DNA of 64,000 nt. It comes from Granulicella sp. dw_53 (GTDB taxonomy: Bacteria > Acidobacteriota > Terriglobia > Terriglobales > Acidobacteriaceae). Below the pieces are notes generated by a model. That model did not search any database. It saw nothing but the letters and a program-made list of their open reading frames with translations, and was not told the origin of the DNA. Where the stretch lies: contig NZ_JAAVUR010000008.1 of NCBI RefSeq assembly GCF_018449545.1, positions 186,001-250,000 of the forward strand. The letters are read 5' to 3'. The first letter of the stretch is position 1; the number at the start of each line of letters is the position of its first letter. The position numbers were made by a program, and so were the translations under genes. Positions 1 to 8,340 of this stretch are shown here, in pieces.

Positions 1-1088
1 ACGGCGAGCGCGACGAAGAACTTGAGCATGAACTCGCCGACGGCCTCTTTGATGTTTACAGCCTGATCCGTGACTTTGGTGAAGGTGATGCCGGCAGGGA
101 GGTCGGACTGGATCTTCTTTTGCTCTGCTTCGAGGGCCTTGCCTAACTCCAGACCGTTCCACTGCTCTTTCATGACGACGCCGAGCATCAGCGCGAGTTC
201 GCCGTTGTGGCGGATGAGGAAGGTGGCGGGATCTTCATAGCCGCGCTTGACCTCGGCTACGTCGGATAGCTTTAACGTTCGTCCGCCAGAGACGATGGGG
301 GTGTCGCGGATCTTTTGGAGGTCGTCGAAGGCGCCGTCCAGACGGATGAAGACTTGTTCGCCCTGGGTGTCGATGGAGCCTGCGGGGGTGACGGCGTTCT
401 GCCGCACGAGGGAGTCGAAGATGTCGCGAGCGCCTACGCCTAGCGTTGCGAGACGTGCGTAGGAGAACTCGACGAAGATGCGCTCTGGGCGCTCGCCTAG
501 GATGTCGACCTTTTTTACTCCGGGGACGTGCAGCACGCGCTGGCGCAGGGACTCGGCTTCTCTTGTGAGCAAGCGCGGGGGGAGGCCGTGGGCCTCTACG
601 GAGAAGAGTGCGAATGTGACGTCGGAGTACTCGTCGTTGATGAAGGGGCCGAAGGCTCCCTGGGGGAGGTTGTGTGCTTCGTCGCCTAGTTTTTTGCGGG
701 CCTGATAGAACTGTTCGGGAACTTCAATGGGAGGGGTCAGGTCTTTGAGGGTGACCGTCATCCATATAATTCCGGGACGTGTGAATGTCTCGACGCGGTC
801 GTAGTAGCGTAGCTCCTGGACGCGCTTTTCGAGGGGCTCGGCGACGAGGTCCTGCATCTCCTGCGCGGTGGCTCCGGGCCACACTGCTGTAACGGTGAAG
901 ACTTTGACTGTAAATGTGGGGTCTTCGGCGCGGCCTAGCTTCAAGAAGGAGACGATGCCCGCGATGACGATGGCGAGGATCAAGAAGAGGGTTACTGCGC
1001 GCTCTCGGACTGCCAGGGCCGAGAGGTTCAGGAATGCGGACTCTGCGCGTGCGCGGATCTCAGGGCCTGAGAGGTGTTTGTCGCTCAT
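1..1088 (-). CDS. RND efflux pump inner-membrane subunit (AcrB/MexB-like), 3' part outside window
   Basis: About 362 N-terminal residues are visible and the reading frame is open to the window edge. The protein opens with a cytoplasmic segment, one membrane helix near residues 31-50, and then the periplasmic porter domain; the stretch VWPGATAQEMQDLV followed by EPLEKRVQEL is typical of RND pumps. The family exports drugs, solvents or metals by proton antiport as a trimer. The start ATG overlaps the adaptor stop codon (ATGA, 1085-1088), so the two are translationally coupled and form one operon. Together with the adaptor and the outer-membrane factor at 2950 it would make a complete tripartite pump. 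The substrate cannot be told from this part. Confidence 0.93.
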   Translation of the reverse strand, partial: MSDKHLSGPEIRARAESAFLNLSALAVRERAVTLFLILAIVIAGIVSFLKLGRAEDPTFTVKVFTVTAVWPGATAQEMQDLVAEPLEKRVQELRYYDRVETFTRPGIIWMTVTLKDLTPPIEVPEQFYQARKKLGDEAHNLPQGAFGPFINDEYSDVTFALFSVEAHGLPPRLLTREAESLRQRVLHVPGVKKVDILGERPERIFVEFSYARLATLGVGARDIFDSLVRQNAVTPAGSIDTQGEQVFIRLDGAFDDLQKIRDTPIVSGGRTLKLSDVAEVKRGYEDPATFLIRHNGELALMLGVVMKEQWNGLELGKALEAEQKKIQSDLPAGITFTKVTDQAVNIKEAVGEFMLKFFVALA

Positions 1089-2173
1089 CGGACTGCCGCC
1101 TTCTCTTCAGCGATACGAACTTGCTGACCGTTGCTGAGTAGGTGGGCTCCAAGCGCGACGATCTTTTCGCCGGGGAGCACGCCATCGCTGAGGGTTGCAC
1201 TCTCTTCGCCGATGGAGAGTACGTGCACTGGGCGGAAGGAGATGGTGGAGGCGGGGTTGAGCACCCAGACGCCGGGGCCTGCTCCTCGGTCTGTAATAGC
1301 GGCGATCGGAACTTCGATCGGCTGAGAGGCTTCACCTCCACCGAGCCGGATGGTCACTGTCGCTCCGAGGGGGGCTTTGGCTGCAGCGCCTTCGAGGACG
1401 TAACGGGCCTCGAAGGTTCGCGTCTGTGGATCGGCTGCGTCGGAGAGTTGTCTTAGCCGAGCCGATGCGACGGGGGTGTCGGTGCCGTATAGATTTGCGT
1501 GAGCGATCGAGCCGAGGGCGGGGCGGATCGTCTCTGGAAGGTTGACGGCGGCCTCGCGTGGTCCGGAGTGCGCCAACTTCACGACTGTCTGGCCAGCGGT
1601 GACTACCTGTCCGGGCTCAGCGAGCGTCTCGACCACGATGCCGTCGGCGTCCGCGATGAGCAGGGAGTAGTCTCCTTCGTCTCTTGCTACCTGGGCCTGG
1701 GCTTCGACCGCGGAGAGTTGGGCCTGCGCTGCGTCCGCGGCTGCCTTTACTCCGTCGTATGCCGAGGCGGAGACGGCACCGGTGCTGACCAGACCGCGAT
1801 AGCGTGCTTCATCTGCGGCTGCCTGAATCGCCCGCGCCTTTGCCGCTGCTACGTTTCCTGTCTGCGTCGTAATGGCGTGGGTGAAGTCTGTTACGTCGAT
1901 GCGCATGAGCGGCTGGCCGGCTCGAACGGCCTGACCTGCATCTACAAAACGCTTCGTGATCTTGCCTGGGACGCGGAAGCCGAGATCGCTTTGAACCCGA
2001 GCCGAGACGACTCCGGTGAATGCCCGCTCACTGTGTGATGCGGATTCTACCGGTACTACGCGCACCAGTTCGGGCTGCGTCCGGGGGTCTTGTTCGTGCT
2101 TTTCGCAGCCTGTTAGCGCAAACGCCAGGCCAACGACAGCCAGCACGTCATAGATTGATATCCAGATCCTCAT
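1085..2173 (-). CDS. RND efflux periplasmic adaptor lipoprotein (membrane fusion protein, AcrA/HlyD type)
   Basis: A 362-residue adaptor that links the inner-membrane pump to the outer-membrane channel. The N-terminus is a lipoprotein signal peptide with lipobox LTGC (Cys23). A lipoyl-like half follows (GFRVPGKITKRFVDAGQAV), then an Ala/Gln-rich alpha-helical hairpin at about residues 80-150, the second lipoyl half (ADGIVVETLAEPGQVV), and beta-barrel and membrane-proximal domains with the family signature GATVTIRL. Its stop overlaps the pump start. It is read from a sigma70-type promoter directly downstream of the TetR gene (2207-2235), so the regulator is not strictly needed for its transcription. 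The family assignment is firm; the pump substrate is unknown. Confidence 0.93.
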   Translation of the reverse strand: MRIWISIYDVLAVVGLAFALTGCEKHEQDPRTQPELVRVVPVESASHSERAFTGVVSARVQSDLGFRVPGKITKRFVDAGQAVRAGQPLMRIDVTDFTHAITTQTGNVAAAKARAIQAAADEARYRGLVSTGAVSASAYDGVKAAADAAQAQLSAVEAQAQVARDEGDYSLLIADADGIVVETLAEPGQVVTAGQTVVKLAHSGPREAAVNLPETIRPALGSIAHANLYGTDTPVASARLRQLSDAADPQTRTFEARYVLEGAAAKAPLGATVTIRLGGGEASQPIEVPIAAITDRGAGPGVWVLNPASTISFRPVHVLSIGEESATLSDGVLPGEKIVALGAHLLSNGQQVRIAEEKAAVR

Positions 2174-2206
2174 TGATTCAGCTCTCCCTTGGTGGCGCTG
2201 AGCTGA

Positions 2207-2235
2207 ATTTATATAACAAGTAACGTATTTGTCAA
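2207..2235 (-). promoter_or_regulatory. sigma70-type promoter of the efflux adaptor/pump operon
   Basis: Read on the minus strand: TTGACA (2230-2235), a 17-nt spacer, ATAAAT (2207-2212). It lies between the tetR stop and the adaptor start. The -35 box falls between the two arms of an inverted repeat that probably binds the TetR protein. Confidence 0.6.
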
Positions 2236-2245
2236 CTCGTCACTT
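2218..2245. promoter_or_regulatory. probable TetR operator A: AAGTAACG-N12-CGTCACTT
   Basis: An inverted repeat (7 of 8 positions symmetric) with arms at 2218-2225 and 2238-2245 straddling the -35 box of the adaptor promoter. One arm (AAGTGACG when read on the minus strand) recurs exactly at 2919-2926 in the divergent outer-membrane-factor promoter, followed at the same 12-nt distance by a degenerate second arm. The shared site suggests that one regulator, the adjacent TetR protein, controls both halves of the pump. Confidence 0.6.
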
Positions 2246-2246
2246 A

Positions 2247-2882
2247 TTACGGAGCTAGTGAGCGGAGAACTAGATTGGCGACAGCAATTGCATCCTGTTC
2301 TGAACGAACTCTATCCTGCTCCAAGAGCAACGGGTGGTAGAAAGGCTCCATGGTGAGACGGATTGCGTGGCAGACCTCTTCGAGAGGACTCTTCCGTTCA
2401 AACTCCCCGGTCTCGCGGCCTTTTAGGACGACCTTGCGGATGATATCCAGGAAGGCCTTGCCGTAATGATTGTGAGAGTTCCAGTTCTCTTCGAAGGACG
2501 CCGCAATGATGTCGTGTATCTTTCGATGCTCGAGGAAGACCTGGTTGCTTTTGAGCGCGGTACCCTTATAAATCAATCTCATACACTCAACAGGAGATTC
2601 GGTTTCAGAGATGATCCGCTCCAGTTCCGAGATGATTTCGGCTAGACCCATTGTGCATATGGTTTCGCCTATAGCTTGTTTGGAGTCGAAGAATTTGTAG
2701 ATATAAGCACTCGACACGCCGATCGCCTTGGCCAGATCGCCTACGGTCGTCTTCTTGTATCCATAGTGGCGAAAGTGCTCCAGGGCGGCCTGTAGAATCT
2801 GATGCCGCCGCTCATGTTCCGCCGGGCCACGCTGGCCCGCAGTCGAGATCGTAATTGCCGGATCCGAGACCGTGTTTGTCAT
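2247..2882 (-). CDS. TetR/AcrR-family transcriptional regulator of the efflux locus
   Basis: A 211-residue TetR-type repressor. The N-terminal helix-turn-helix lies at about residues 38-62 (GDLAKAIGVSSAYIYKFF) and is followed by an all-helical ligand domain. I chose ATG 2882 over an upstream in-frame ATG at 2900, because a good promoter (-35 at 2912-2917, -10 TATCAT at 2889-2894) ends only 6 nt before 2882, which implies a leaderless mRNA. The gene sits between the adaptor/pump operon and the divergent outer-membrane factor. Matching operator-like repeats lie on both sides, so it probably represses the whole system and responds to a pump substrate. Confidence 0.92.
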   Translation of the reverse strand: MTNTVSDPAITISTAGQRGPAEHERRHQILQAALEHFRHYGYKKTTVGDLAKAIGVSSAYIYKFFDSKQAIGETICTMGLAEIISELERIISETESPVECMRLIYKGTALKSNQVFLEHRKIHDIIAASFEENWNSHNHYGKAFLDIIRKVVLKGRETGEFERKSPLEEVCHAIRLTMEPFYHPLLLEQDRVRSEQDAIAVANLVLRSLAP

Positions 2883-2888
2883 AAATAG

Positions 2889-2917
2889 ATGATAGAGCAA
2901 TCATCATACATTGACAA
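2889..2917 (-). promoter_or_regulatory. promoter of the tetR gene, probably leaderless
   Basis: On the minus strand: TTGTCA (2912-2917), 17-nt spacer, TATCAT (2889-2894), then 6 nt to ATG 2882. Its -35 overlaps the -35 of the divergent outer-membrane-factor promoter (2911-2916), so the two promoters compete for the same DNA. Confidence 0.55.
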
Positions 2918-2940
2918 CAAGTGACGATTATCAATACTAT
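2911..2940 (+). promoter_or_regulatory. promoter of the outer-membrane factor gene
   Basis: TTGACA (2911-2916), 18-nt spacer, TACTAT (2935-2940). The ATG at 2950 is only 9 nt past the -10, so the transcript would be leaderless or nearly so. The TTG inside the -35 box is itself an in-frame potential start, but it cannot be used if this promoter is real. Confidence 0.55.
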
Positions 2941-2946
2941 TTACTA
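2919..2946. promoter_or_regulatory. probable TetR operator B
   Basis: AAGTGACG at 2919-2926 is identical to one arm of operator A. After 12 nt comes ATTTACTA (2939-2946), which keeps only the TTACT core of the second arm. It overlaps the spacer and -10 of the outer-membrane-factor promoter and flanks the tetR promoter. Confidence 0.45.
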
Positions 2947-2949
2947 ATT

Positions 2950-4467
2950 ATGACGAGTCAAGGTCCAATTGCATCCTGCGCTGCTTCCTCCCTGTCAGGC
3001 GACACGTTCCGTTCGAAGGAACGAAGAGCGCGAGTGGGCTCCTCGCTTTGGATGAGGTCCGTTTTGTTGCTTTCGCTTGGGGCTGTCGGCTGTACTGTGG
3101 GACCCAAATACCGGTCGCCGACCTCGCAATTGCAGCCGTTTCATAATGCTCCTTCGATCGAAGCGCGTACGGGGGTGCCACCCGCGCCGATGCTCGATAG
3201 CTGGTGGACGGGCTTCAATGATCCGGTGCTGACCAAGATCGTGCAACGGGCCCTGGATCAGAATCTGGATCTCGCGGCTTCGCTAAGCCGGGTCGAGTTG
3301 GCTCGTGCGGTTGCGCGTGAGGCGGGTGCACAACGCAAACCGACAGGTGCTCTGAATGCGCAGACGACATCGTTTCATCAATCGCTGGAGAGCCAGGTGG
3401 GGCGCTTCGTTGGCGGGCTCCCGGGATATGACCGCAACCAAAACTACTACGATCTTGGGGCGAGCGCGAGTTGGGAGACCGACCTTTTTGGTGGGCTGAA
3501 GCGCGGAGCCGAGGCTGCAACCGATGAGGCTCAAGCAGCGGAGGCTCTGCGCATGGGGACGCGCATCTCGGTTGTGGCGGAGGCTGCCGATGCTTATCTG
3601 CAGATTCGCGGAGCCCAGGCCAGGATCGCCTTTGCGAAGGAACAGATCGCTACAGATGAGCACCTGGTCAAGCTGGTTCAGCAGAGGAAGGATGCCGGCA
3701 TCGCTTCTGACAGAGAGCTTGCGCAGGCGCAGGCGCTGTTGTCGCAGGCCATTGCGACGGTACCACTGCTTATGATCACGCTGGAGTCGGAGTTGAATCG
3801 GTTGGATGTTCTGATGGGGGCACAGCCGGGTACCTATGCTGCCGAACTGACTCCGGTGGTGGACATTCCAGTGGTTCCGGCTCTTACCGGATATGCCAAT
3901 GCCTCCGATCTTTTGCGAAGGCGGCCAGACATTATTGCGGCGGAGCGCCGAGTGGCGGCGTCGAATGCCCGTATTGGGCAGGCTCTTGCCGAGTACTATC
4001 CCAAGATTTCACTCTCGGGTGTTCTGGGGTCCGAGAGTCTTGCACCGGGCCACCTGTTCCAAGGCCAGAGCTTCCAGCCGGCTGCTGTGGCGGGTTTGCG
4101 GTGGAGGTTATTCGATTTCGGAAGAGTGGATGCCGAGGTGAAGGAGACGCGTTTCGCCAATGCGGATGCTCTGCTGCAGTATCGCAACTCTGTTTTGCAT
4201 GCGGCTGAAGATGTCGAAGATGCCTTCAGTGTTTTGGCTCAGTCTGAGGCTCGCCGTGACGAGATCGTTCGGGAGATCAGCGCTCTGCAACGGGTGAGGG
4301 ATCGGTCGCAGGAGTCCTATCAGGCCGGAGTGATTGGACTGACCGATGTGCTGGATGCGGATCGTCAGTTGCTCGTGGCGAAAGACGATCTTGCGCTTAC
4401 GCGTGAGGCTGCTGCGCGTGCCGCGGTCGGTTCGTTTCGTGCGTTGGGAGGCGGCTGGACTTTGTAG
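2950..4467 (+). CDS. Outer-membrane efflux factor lipoprotein (NodT/OprM/TolC family)
   Basis: A trimeric outer-membrane channel subunit that completes the RND pump. The lipobox region is LSLGAVGC, immediately followed by TVGPKYRSP, the classic NodT/OprM mature N-terminus; two outer-membrane-efflux repeats follow, with the signature LRRRPDIIAAERRVAASNARIGQA near residues 315-340. The start is uncertain. ATG 2950 fits the promoter at 2911-2940 (leaderless, long basic n-region), while ATG 3052 would give a short 14-residue signal. It is transcribed divergently from tetR. The family is certain; the substrate is unknown. Confidence 0.92.
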   Translation: MTSQGPIASCAASSLSGDTFRSKERRARVGSSLWMRSVLLLSLGAVGCTVGPKYRSPTSQLQPFHNAPSIEARTGVPPAPMLDSWWTGFNDPVLTKIVQRALDQNLDLAASLSRVELARAVAREAGAQRKPTGALNAQTTSFHQSLESQVGRFVGGLPGYDRNQNYYDLGASASWETDLFGGLKRGAEAATDEAQAAEALRMGTRISVVAEAADAYLQIRGAQARIAFAKEQIATDEHLVKLVQQRKDAGIASDRELAQAQALLSQAIATVPLLMITLESELNRLDVLMGAQPGTYAAELTPVVDIPVVPALTGYANASDLLRRRPDIIAAERRVAASNARIGQALAEYYPKISLSGVLGSESLAPGHLFQGQSFQPAAVAGLRWRLFDFGRVDAEVKETRFANADALLQYRNSVLHAAEDVEDAFSVLAQSEARRDEIVREISALQRVRDRSQESYQAGVIGLTDVLDADRQLLVAKDDLALTREAAARAAVGSFRALGGGWTL

Positions 4468-4512
4468 GTTCTCATGAGTGGTGCGTGATGCCAAGTGCTC
4501 TAAGCTGGATGG

Positions 4513-5055
4513 ATGGCGCATCTCTTTCTTATAGGGCCGGGAGGGGTGGGTAAGAGTGCGGCGGGCCGGTTTGTTGCCTCTATGTTGGGTCGCGATTTTA
4601 TCGATCTGGATGAGGAGTTCTGTGCACGCGTCGAACCGATTCGCAGCTACCTGGACCGCTATGGATACGCTGCGTATGTGCGGCGCAATGCGACATTGTT
4701 TGGTGAGTTATTGGAGATGCAAGAGGAGCCTGCCCTCTTCGTTCTGTCCTCGGGTTTCCTGGTCACCGATGTCGAACCCGAGGTGGTTGCCAGCAATCGT
4801 TTGAGGGTGAAAGAGGCGGGGACTTCGATCTTGTTGATGCCATCCCGCAGTTTCGAGGAGAGCATGAAGATCGTGCTGGAACGTCAGATGGGGCGGGGTC
4901 TGGGGCTGAATTATTTGTTGCAACAGGCTACGTTTGCGGCCCGCTTTGATGGGTATATGGAACTGGGAGATCTTCAGGTCTTCAGTTCCGAGGGGCCTTC
5001 CGAGGTGGCAAAGAGAATCGTGGATCGACTTTCGGCGCGGGTCTCGGAGGGGTAG
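4513..5055 (+). CDS. Shikimate kinase-like P-loop kinase
   Basis: A 180-residue nucleoside-triphosphate-binding protein of shikimate-kinase size. Walker A is GPGGVGKS at residues 8-15 and is followed by a DLDEEF segment (about residues 32-37), in the place of the Asp pair that binds Mg and shikimate in AroK. The conserved Gly-Gly-Gly substrate loop of true shikimate kinases is not evident; the corresponding strand reads VLSSGFLV. I therefore call it shikimate kinase-like and leave the substrate open (shikimate, gluconate or another small hydroxylated acid). It starts 45 nt after the efflux-factor stop, possibly by read-through from that gene, and converges on the CGNR gene. Confidence 0.7.
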   Translation: MAHLFLIGPGGVGKSAAGRFVASMLGRDFIDLDEEFCARVEPIRSYLDRYGYAAYVRRNATLFGELLEMQEEPALFVLSSGFLVTDVEPEVVASNRLRVKEAGTSILLMPSRSFEESMKIVLERQMGRGLGLNYLLQQATFAARFDGYMELGDLQVFSSEGPSEVAKRIVDRLSARVSEG

Positions 5056-5062
5056 TCTGCGT

Positions 5063-5662
5063 TCAGATTTCTCTTTCGAGATTTCGTCTTCTGTAGGCAG
5101 CTACTTTGTGGCGGTTGCCGCAGGTCGCCATGCTGCACCAACGGCGATGGTGGGATTTTGTCTGGTCGTAGAACCAGAGCACACAGGTCTCGTCCTCGCA
5201 GCGCTTCACTAGATCCATGTCTCCAGTGACAAGAAGGTCTGCGGCGATCTCCGCCAGGGGCGCGAGGATCTGCTCCGGTGTGGTCTGTTGGCGTACACGG
5301 GCTACCTTCAGAGAGCGTGACCGGTCCCAGACGAGTTGAGGATGGCTTTGCGCTTCGGTTAGGAAGGCGTTGATGGCTGTGAGGTCTCCGCGTTCGTCAG
5401 CTTTGTACTTTTGAAGCAGCCGGCGAAAGGTCTCGCGCAGGGTGCGCGCGGCGTTGAGCAGGGATGACGGCGGCGCGGGTGGGCGCGTTGCCGGCGGGGT
5501 GAGTTCGGCACGGACTAGCCAGTGCACGACGTCTGCGTCGGTCTGGAAGAGATCCACGAGCTTGCCGTTCACGTTGGGAAGGGTGTTCAAGAGATCGAGT
5601 GCCGGATGATCGGCGAGGAGAATGGGCTCTTGTTGTGTGGAGGGTTGTCGTTTATTTTGCAT
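5063..5662 (-). CDS. CGNR zinc-finger / ABATE-domain transcriptional regulator
   Basis: About 199 residues from ATG 5662; a longer frame to 5752 has no supporting ribosome site and would run into the neighbouring promoter. The N-terminal part (LADHPALDLLNTLPNVNGKL) is the ABATE (stress-induced regulator) fold. The C-terminus carries paired cysteines ending in the defining CGNR motif (MATCGNRHKVAAYRRR), a zinc finger expected to bind DNA. It is divergent from the Tat-exported alpha/beta hydrolase at 5789, with an imperfect inverted repeat at that gene's -35 box, so local control is a reasonable inference. Confidence 0.85.
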   Translation of the reverse strand: MQNKRQPSTQQEPILLADHPALDLLNTLPNVNGKLVDLFQTDADVVHWLVRAELTPPATRPPAPPSSLLNAARTLRETFRRLLQKYKADERGDLTAINAFLTEAQSHPQLVWDRSRSLKVARVRQQTTPEQILAPLAEIAADLLVTGDMDLVKRCEDETCVLWFYDQTKSHHRRWCSMATCGNRHKVAAYRRRNLEREI

Positions 5663-5708
5663 ATTTCCAGTCCGGCGATCTTTTCTATTGTAACCGGAGA
5701 TTCTGATA

Positions 5709-5738
5709 TTGACAGGTGACTGTATCCGAGTAACCATA
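5709..5738 (+). promoter_or_regulatory. promoter with inverted repeat upstream of the Tat-exported hydrolase
   Basis: TTGACA (5709-5714) is followed directly by the imperfect repeat GGTGACT-N7-AGTAACC (5715-5735, 6 of 7 positions symmetric). The -10 (around 5733-5738) is poor, as would fit a regulated promoter. The adjacent divergent CGNR regulator is the obvious candidate to bind here. Confidence 0.35.
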
Positions 5739-5788
5739 GAAATGGATTTCAAGGGTGTCGCATTCGTTGGCTAATATCAAGGAGATTT

Positions 5789-6748
5789 ATGACTCGTCGA
5801 GACTTTTTATCACAGGGGGCGAGCTTAGTCGCGGCTTCGGCCGCAGTCCCTACAGTTCACGCAGAGCGGGGCAGCACTACTTCTGAGATTCCGCGCACGT
5901 CTGTTCATCGCGTGGAGGCGGACGGCGTAAGCGTCTTTTATCGAGAGGCGGGCGCGCCCGATGCGCCGGTTGTGCTTTTGTTGCATGGCTTCCCGACGTC
6001 TTCGTTTATGTATCGCGAACTCATTCCGCGATTGGCTGACCGCTACCGCGTGATTGCGCCGGATCTGCCGGGTTTTGGATTTACGGAGGTGCCGGAGAAG
6101 CGCGGCTATACTTACTCTTTCGATGCTTTGGCTCGGACGATTGGCGCCTTCACGGATGCACTCCAATTGAAACGCTATGCGCTTTATGTCTTCGACTATG
6201 GCGCTCCTACTGGCTTTCGGCTGGCGTTGGCGCATCCTGAACGGGTCTCGGCTATTGTTTCGCAAAATGGCAATGCGTACGAAGAGGGATTGGGGAATGC
6301 GTGGGCTCCGATTCGGCGGTACTGGCGAGAGCCGACAGCAGAGAATCGCGAGGCTGTTCGCAGGGAGCTTAGCGCTGAGGGGATTCGCACGCAGTATACG
6401 TATGGAGTGCCGAATCCTGCGGTTATTGCACCGGAGGGTTATACGCTGGATGCCGCGATGATCGCACGGCCGGGGAATATGGAGATTCAGTTGGATTTGT
6501 TTTTGGACTATGCCAATAACGTCAAGCTCTATCCTGTATTCCAGGAGTACTTCCGCAAAGCTAAGCCTCCGCTGCTGGCGATTTGGGGTAAGCACGATCC
6601 TTTCTTCATTCCTGCGGGGGCGGAGGCTTATCGAAGAGATATCCCGAATGCTCAGGTTCAATTTCTGGATACGGGACACTTTGCGACGGAGACGCATGTG
6701 GTGGAGATTGCGGCTGCTATGAAGCTGTTTCTTGCGGGGAAGCTTTAG
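5789..6748 (+). CDS. Tat-exported alpha/beta-fold hydrolase (epoxide hydrolase / haloalkane dehalogenase-like)
   Basis: A 319-residue protein with a twin-arginine signal peptide (TRRDFLSQG, cleaved near VHA-ER). The hydrolase fold shows HGFP at 66-69 (oxyanion region), a nucleophile elbow VFDYGAP with Asp136 in the nucleophile position, an acidic segment WGKHDPFF, and the catalytic histidine in DTGHFA. An aspartate rather than serine nucleophile groups it with epoxide hydrolases and haloalkane dehalogenases, but the substrate is not predictable. A strong ribosome site (AAGGAG) precedes the ATG. It is divergent from the CGNR regulator. Confidence 0.85.
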   Translation: MTRRDFLSQGASLVAASAAVPTVHAERGSTTSEIPRTSVHRVEADGVSVFYREAGAPDAPVVLLLHGFPTSSFMYRELIPRLADRYRVIAPDLPGFGFTEVPEKRGYTYSFDALARTIGAFTDALQLKRYALYVFDYGAPTGFRLALAHPERVSAIVSQNGNAYEEGLGNAWAPIRRYWREPTAENREAVRRELSAEGIRTQYTYGVPNPAVIAPEGYTLDAAMIARPGNMEIQLDLFLDYANNVKLYPVFQEYFRKAKPPLLAIWGKHDPFFIPAGAEAYRRDIPNAQVQFLDTGHFATETHVVEIAAAMKLFLAGKL

Positions 6749-6889
6749 TTTCGCGGCCTTTCCATCTCCAGAGGTTGTGCCCGCTGGGAATAAAATTTGA
6801 GAGGGCGGGTCTATTTCTCTAATGCAGGTTTTGCGTTGCATGCCGGATGAGTCGATCCGAGGATTGACTTATGTGAAGAGAGAGACACT

Positions 6890-8197
6890 GTGAAGATTGG
6901 TTTTTTGAGTATGCCTCTGACGGGGCATTTGAATCCCATGACGACGCTCGCGCGACGGTTGAAGGCGCGTGGGCACGAGGTAGTGTTTTTTGGGGTTCTG
7001 GATTGTGGACCGATCGTTCGGGCTGCGAAGCTGGATTTCGTCTCCTATTGCAAAGAAGAGTATCCGGTAGGATCTGTCGCGAAGCTGTTTGGTCCTGTGG
7101 CGAAGTTGCCGGGCCTGGAAGGGGTGCGGTATACCGCTTGGAACATTCTTCCTGGCATCGTTCGGGCGACGCTGAATAAGTTGCCCGAGAAGCTGGTAGA
7201 GACCGGTGTGGAGGCGCTGGTCCTTGATACTGTCTACCGTTTTACCGAGTTGATGCCGATTCGTCTGGGTATGCCTTACGCCCAAATTTGGAATATTCTT
7301 CATCTGGATCGTTCGGGCGCGACTCCACCGTATTACTTTAGTTGGCCGCATGAGACTACTCCGGAGGCCCTTGCCCGCAACATGGAGGGAGTTAAAGCGA
7401 TGGGTGGTTTCTTTGGGCCGATGGCGGAGGTTGCGAAGGCCTATGCAGAGAAGGAAGGGCTTCAGATTGAATGGAGTAATCCGGCTGCGACGGTGTCCAA
7501 GGTGGCGGTGATTACCCAGACTCCACGGGAGTTCGATTTCAGCGGCGCTCCGTGGCCTCCCGCGTTTCATTACGCTGGTCCCTTTCATGATGAAGGAGGG
7601 CGAGAGGATGTCCCTTTTGCGTGGGAGAGGCTGACTGGTGAGACTCTGGTCTACGCTTCTCTGGGAACGCTGGTGAATGGCCTGGAACAGGTGTTTCGCA
7701 CCATTCTCGAAGCGGTAAAGACGATTCCGGGGGTTCAGTTGGTGCTCTCGGCTGGCAGCGTTGTCGACCTCGATGAGCTGGGACCCGTTCCATCGAATGC
7801 GATTGTTGTCAGGAAGGCTCCTCAGATTGAGCTGCTGAAGCGTGCGGCTCTTTGTATCACGCATGCGGGGTTGAATACGGCGCTCGAATCTTTGGCGCAG
7901 GGGGTTCCCATGGTGGCGATGCCGATTGGATTCGACCAACCAGGTGTCGCCAGCCGCATTGCATATCATGGTGTGGGTGAGCTCGTGGAGGTGGAGGATC
8001 TGACGGTGGAAGGTCTCGCCGGGTTGATTCAGAAGGTGCTGAAGGATACGAGCTACCGCGACAAGGCGCGTGCCTTCCAGAAGGTGATTGCACAGACTCG
8101 CGGCCTGGACGTGGCTGTCGATGTGCTTGAACGGGAGCTCGAAAAGAGCCTGGCGGGACGCCCGGATACGAAGCGCGCTGAGCTTTCGCACTTTTGA
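6890..8197 (+). CDS. GT1/MGT-family glycosyltransferase (UDP-glycosyltransferase-like)
   Basis: A 435-residue GT-B fold enzyme. The N-terminal acceptor domain begins MKIGFLSMPLTGHLNPM, as in macrolide and zeaxanthin glucosyltransferases. The C-terminal nucleotide-sugar signature is ITHAGLNTALESLAQGVP followed by MVAMPIGFDQ, close to the PSPG box, around residues 322-350. It should transfer a sugar from an NDP donor to a small lipophilic acceptor in the cytoplasm. The start is a GTG at 6890 with GAGAGAGA upstream. No carotenoid or polyketide genes lie nearby, so the acceptor is unknown. A clear terminator follows at 8223. Confidence 0.88.
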   Translation: MKIGFLSMPLTGHLNPMTTLARRLKARGHEVVFFGVLDCGPIVRAAKLDFVSYCKEEYPVGSVAKLFGPVAKLPGLEGVRYTAWNILPGIVRATLNKLPEKLVETGVEALVLDTVYRFTELMPIRLGMPYAQIWNILHLDRSGATPPYYFSWPHETTPEALARNMEGVKAMGGFFGPMAEVAKAYAEKEGLQIEWSNPAATVSKVAVITQTPREFDFSGAPWPPAFHYAGPFHDEGGREDVPFAWERLTGETLVYASLGTLVNGLEQVFRTILEAVKTIPGVQLVLSAGSVVDLDELGPVPSNAIVVRKAPQIELLKRAALCITHAGLNTALESLAQGVPMVAMPIGFDQPGVASRIAYHGVGELVEVEDLTVEGLAGLIQKVLKDTSYRDKARAFQKVIAQTRGLDVAVDVLERELEKSLAGRPDTKRAELSHF

Positions 8198-8222
8198 GAT
8201 TGCAGGTGGAAACGTGAGAGAG

Positions 8223-8251
8223 CCTCGCAGGAATGCGAGGTTTTTTCTTTT
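8223..8251 (+). terminator. intrinsic terminator after the glycosyltransferase
   Basis: CCTCGCA-GGAA-TGCGAGG (8223-8240), a perfect 7-bp stem with a tetraloop, followed by TTTTTTCTTTT. It lies 26 nt after the stop codon. Confidence 0.9.
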
Positions 8252-8340
8252 GAGATGGTGTTTTGATGTCAGCGTGCGAGCATGGAGAGAGATACTTGTG
8301 GCTCGAAGAGAGGGAGCGCCGGTGCTGGTGGAGATGAGCT

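Noticed and set aside
5825-8191. Two long minus-strand frames (5825-6841 and 6869-8191)
   Set aside because: Both mirror well-supported plus-strand enzymes and translate to Arg/His-rich sequence without motifs.
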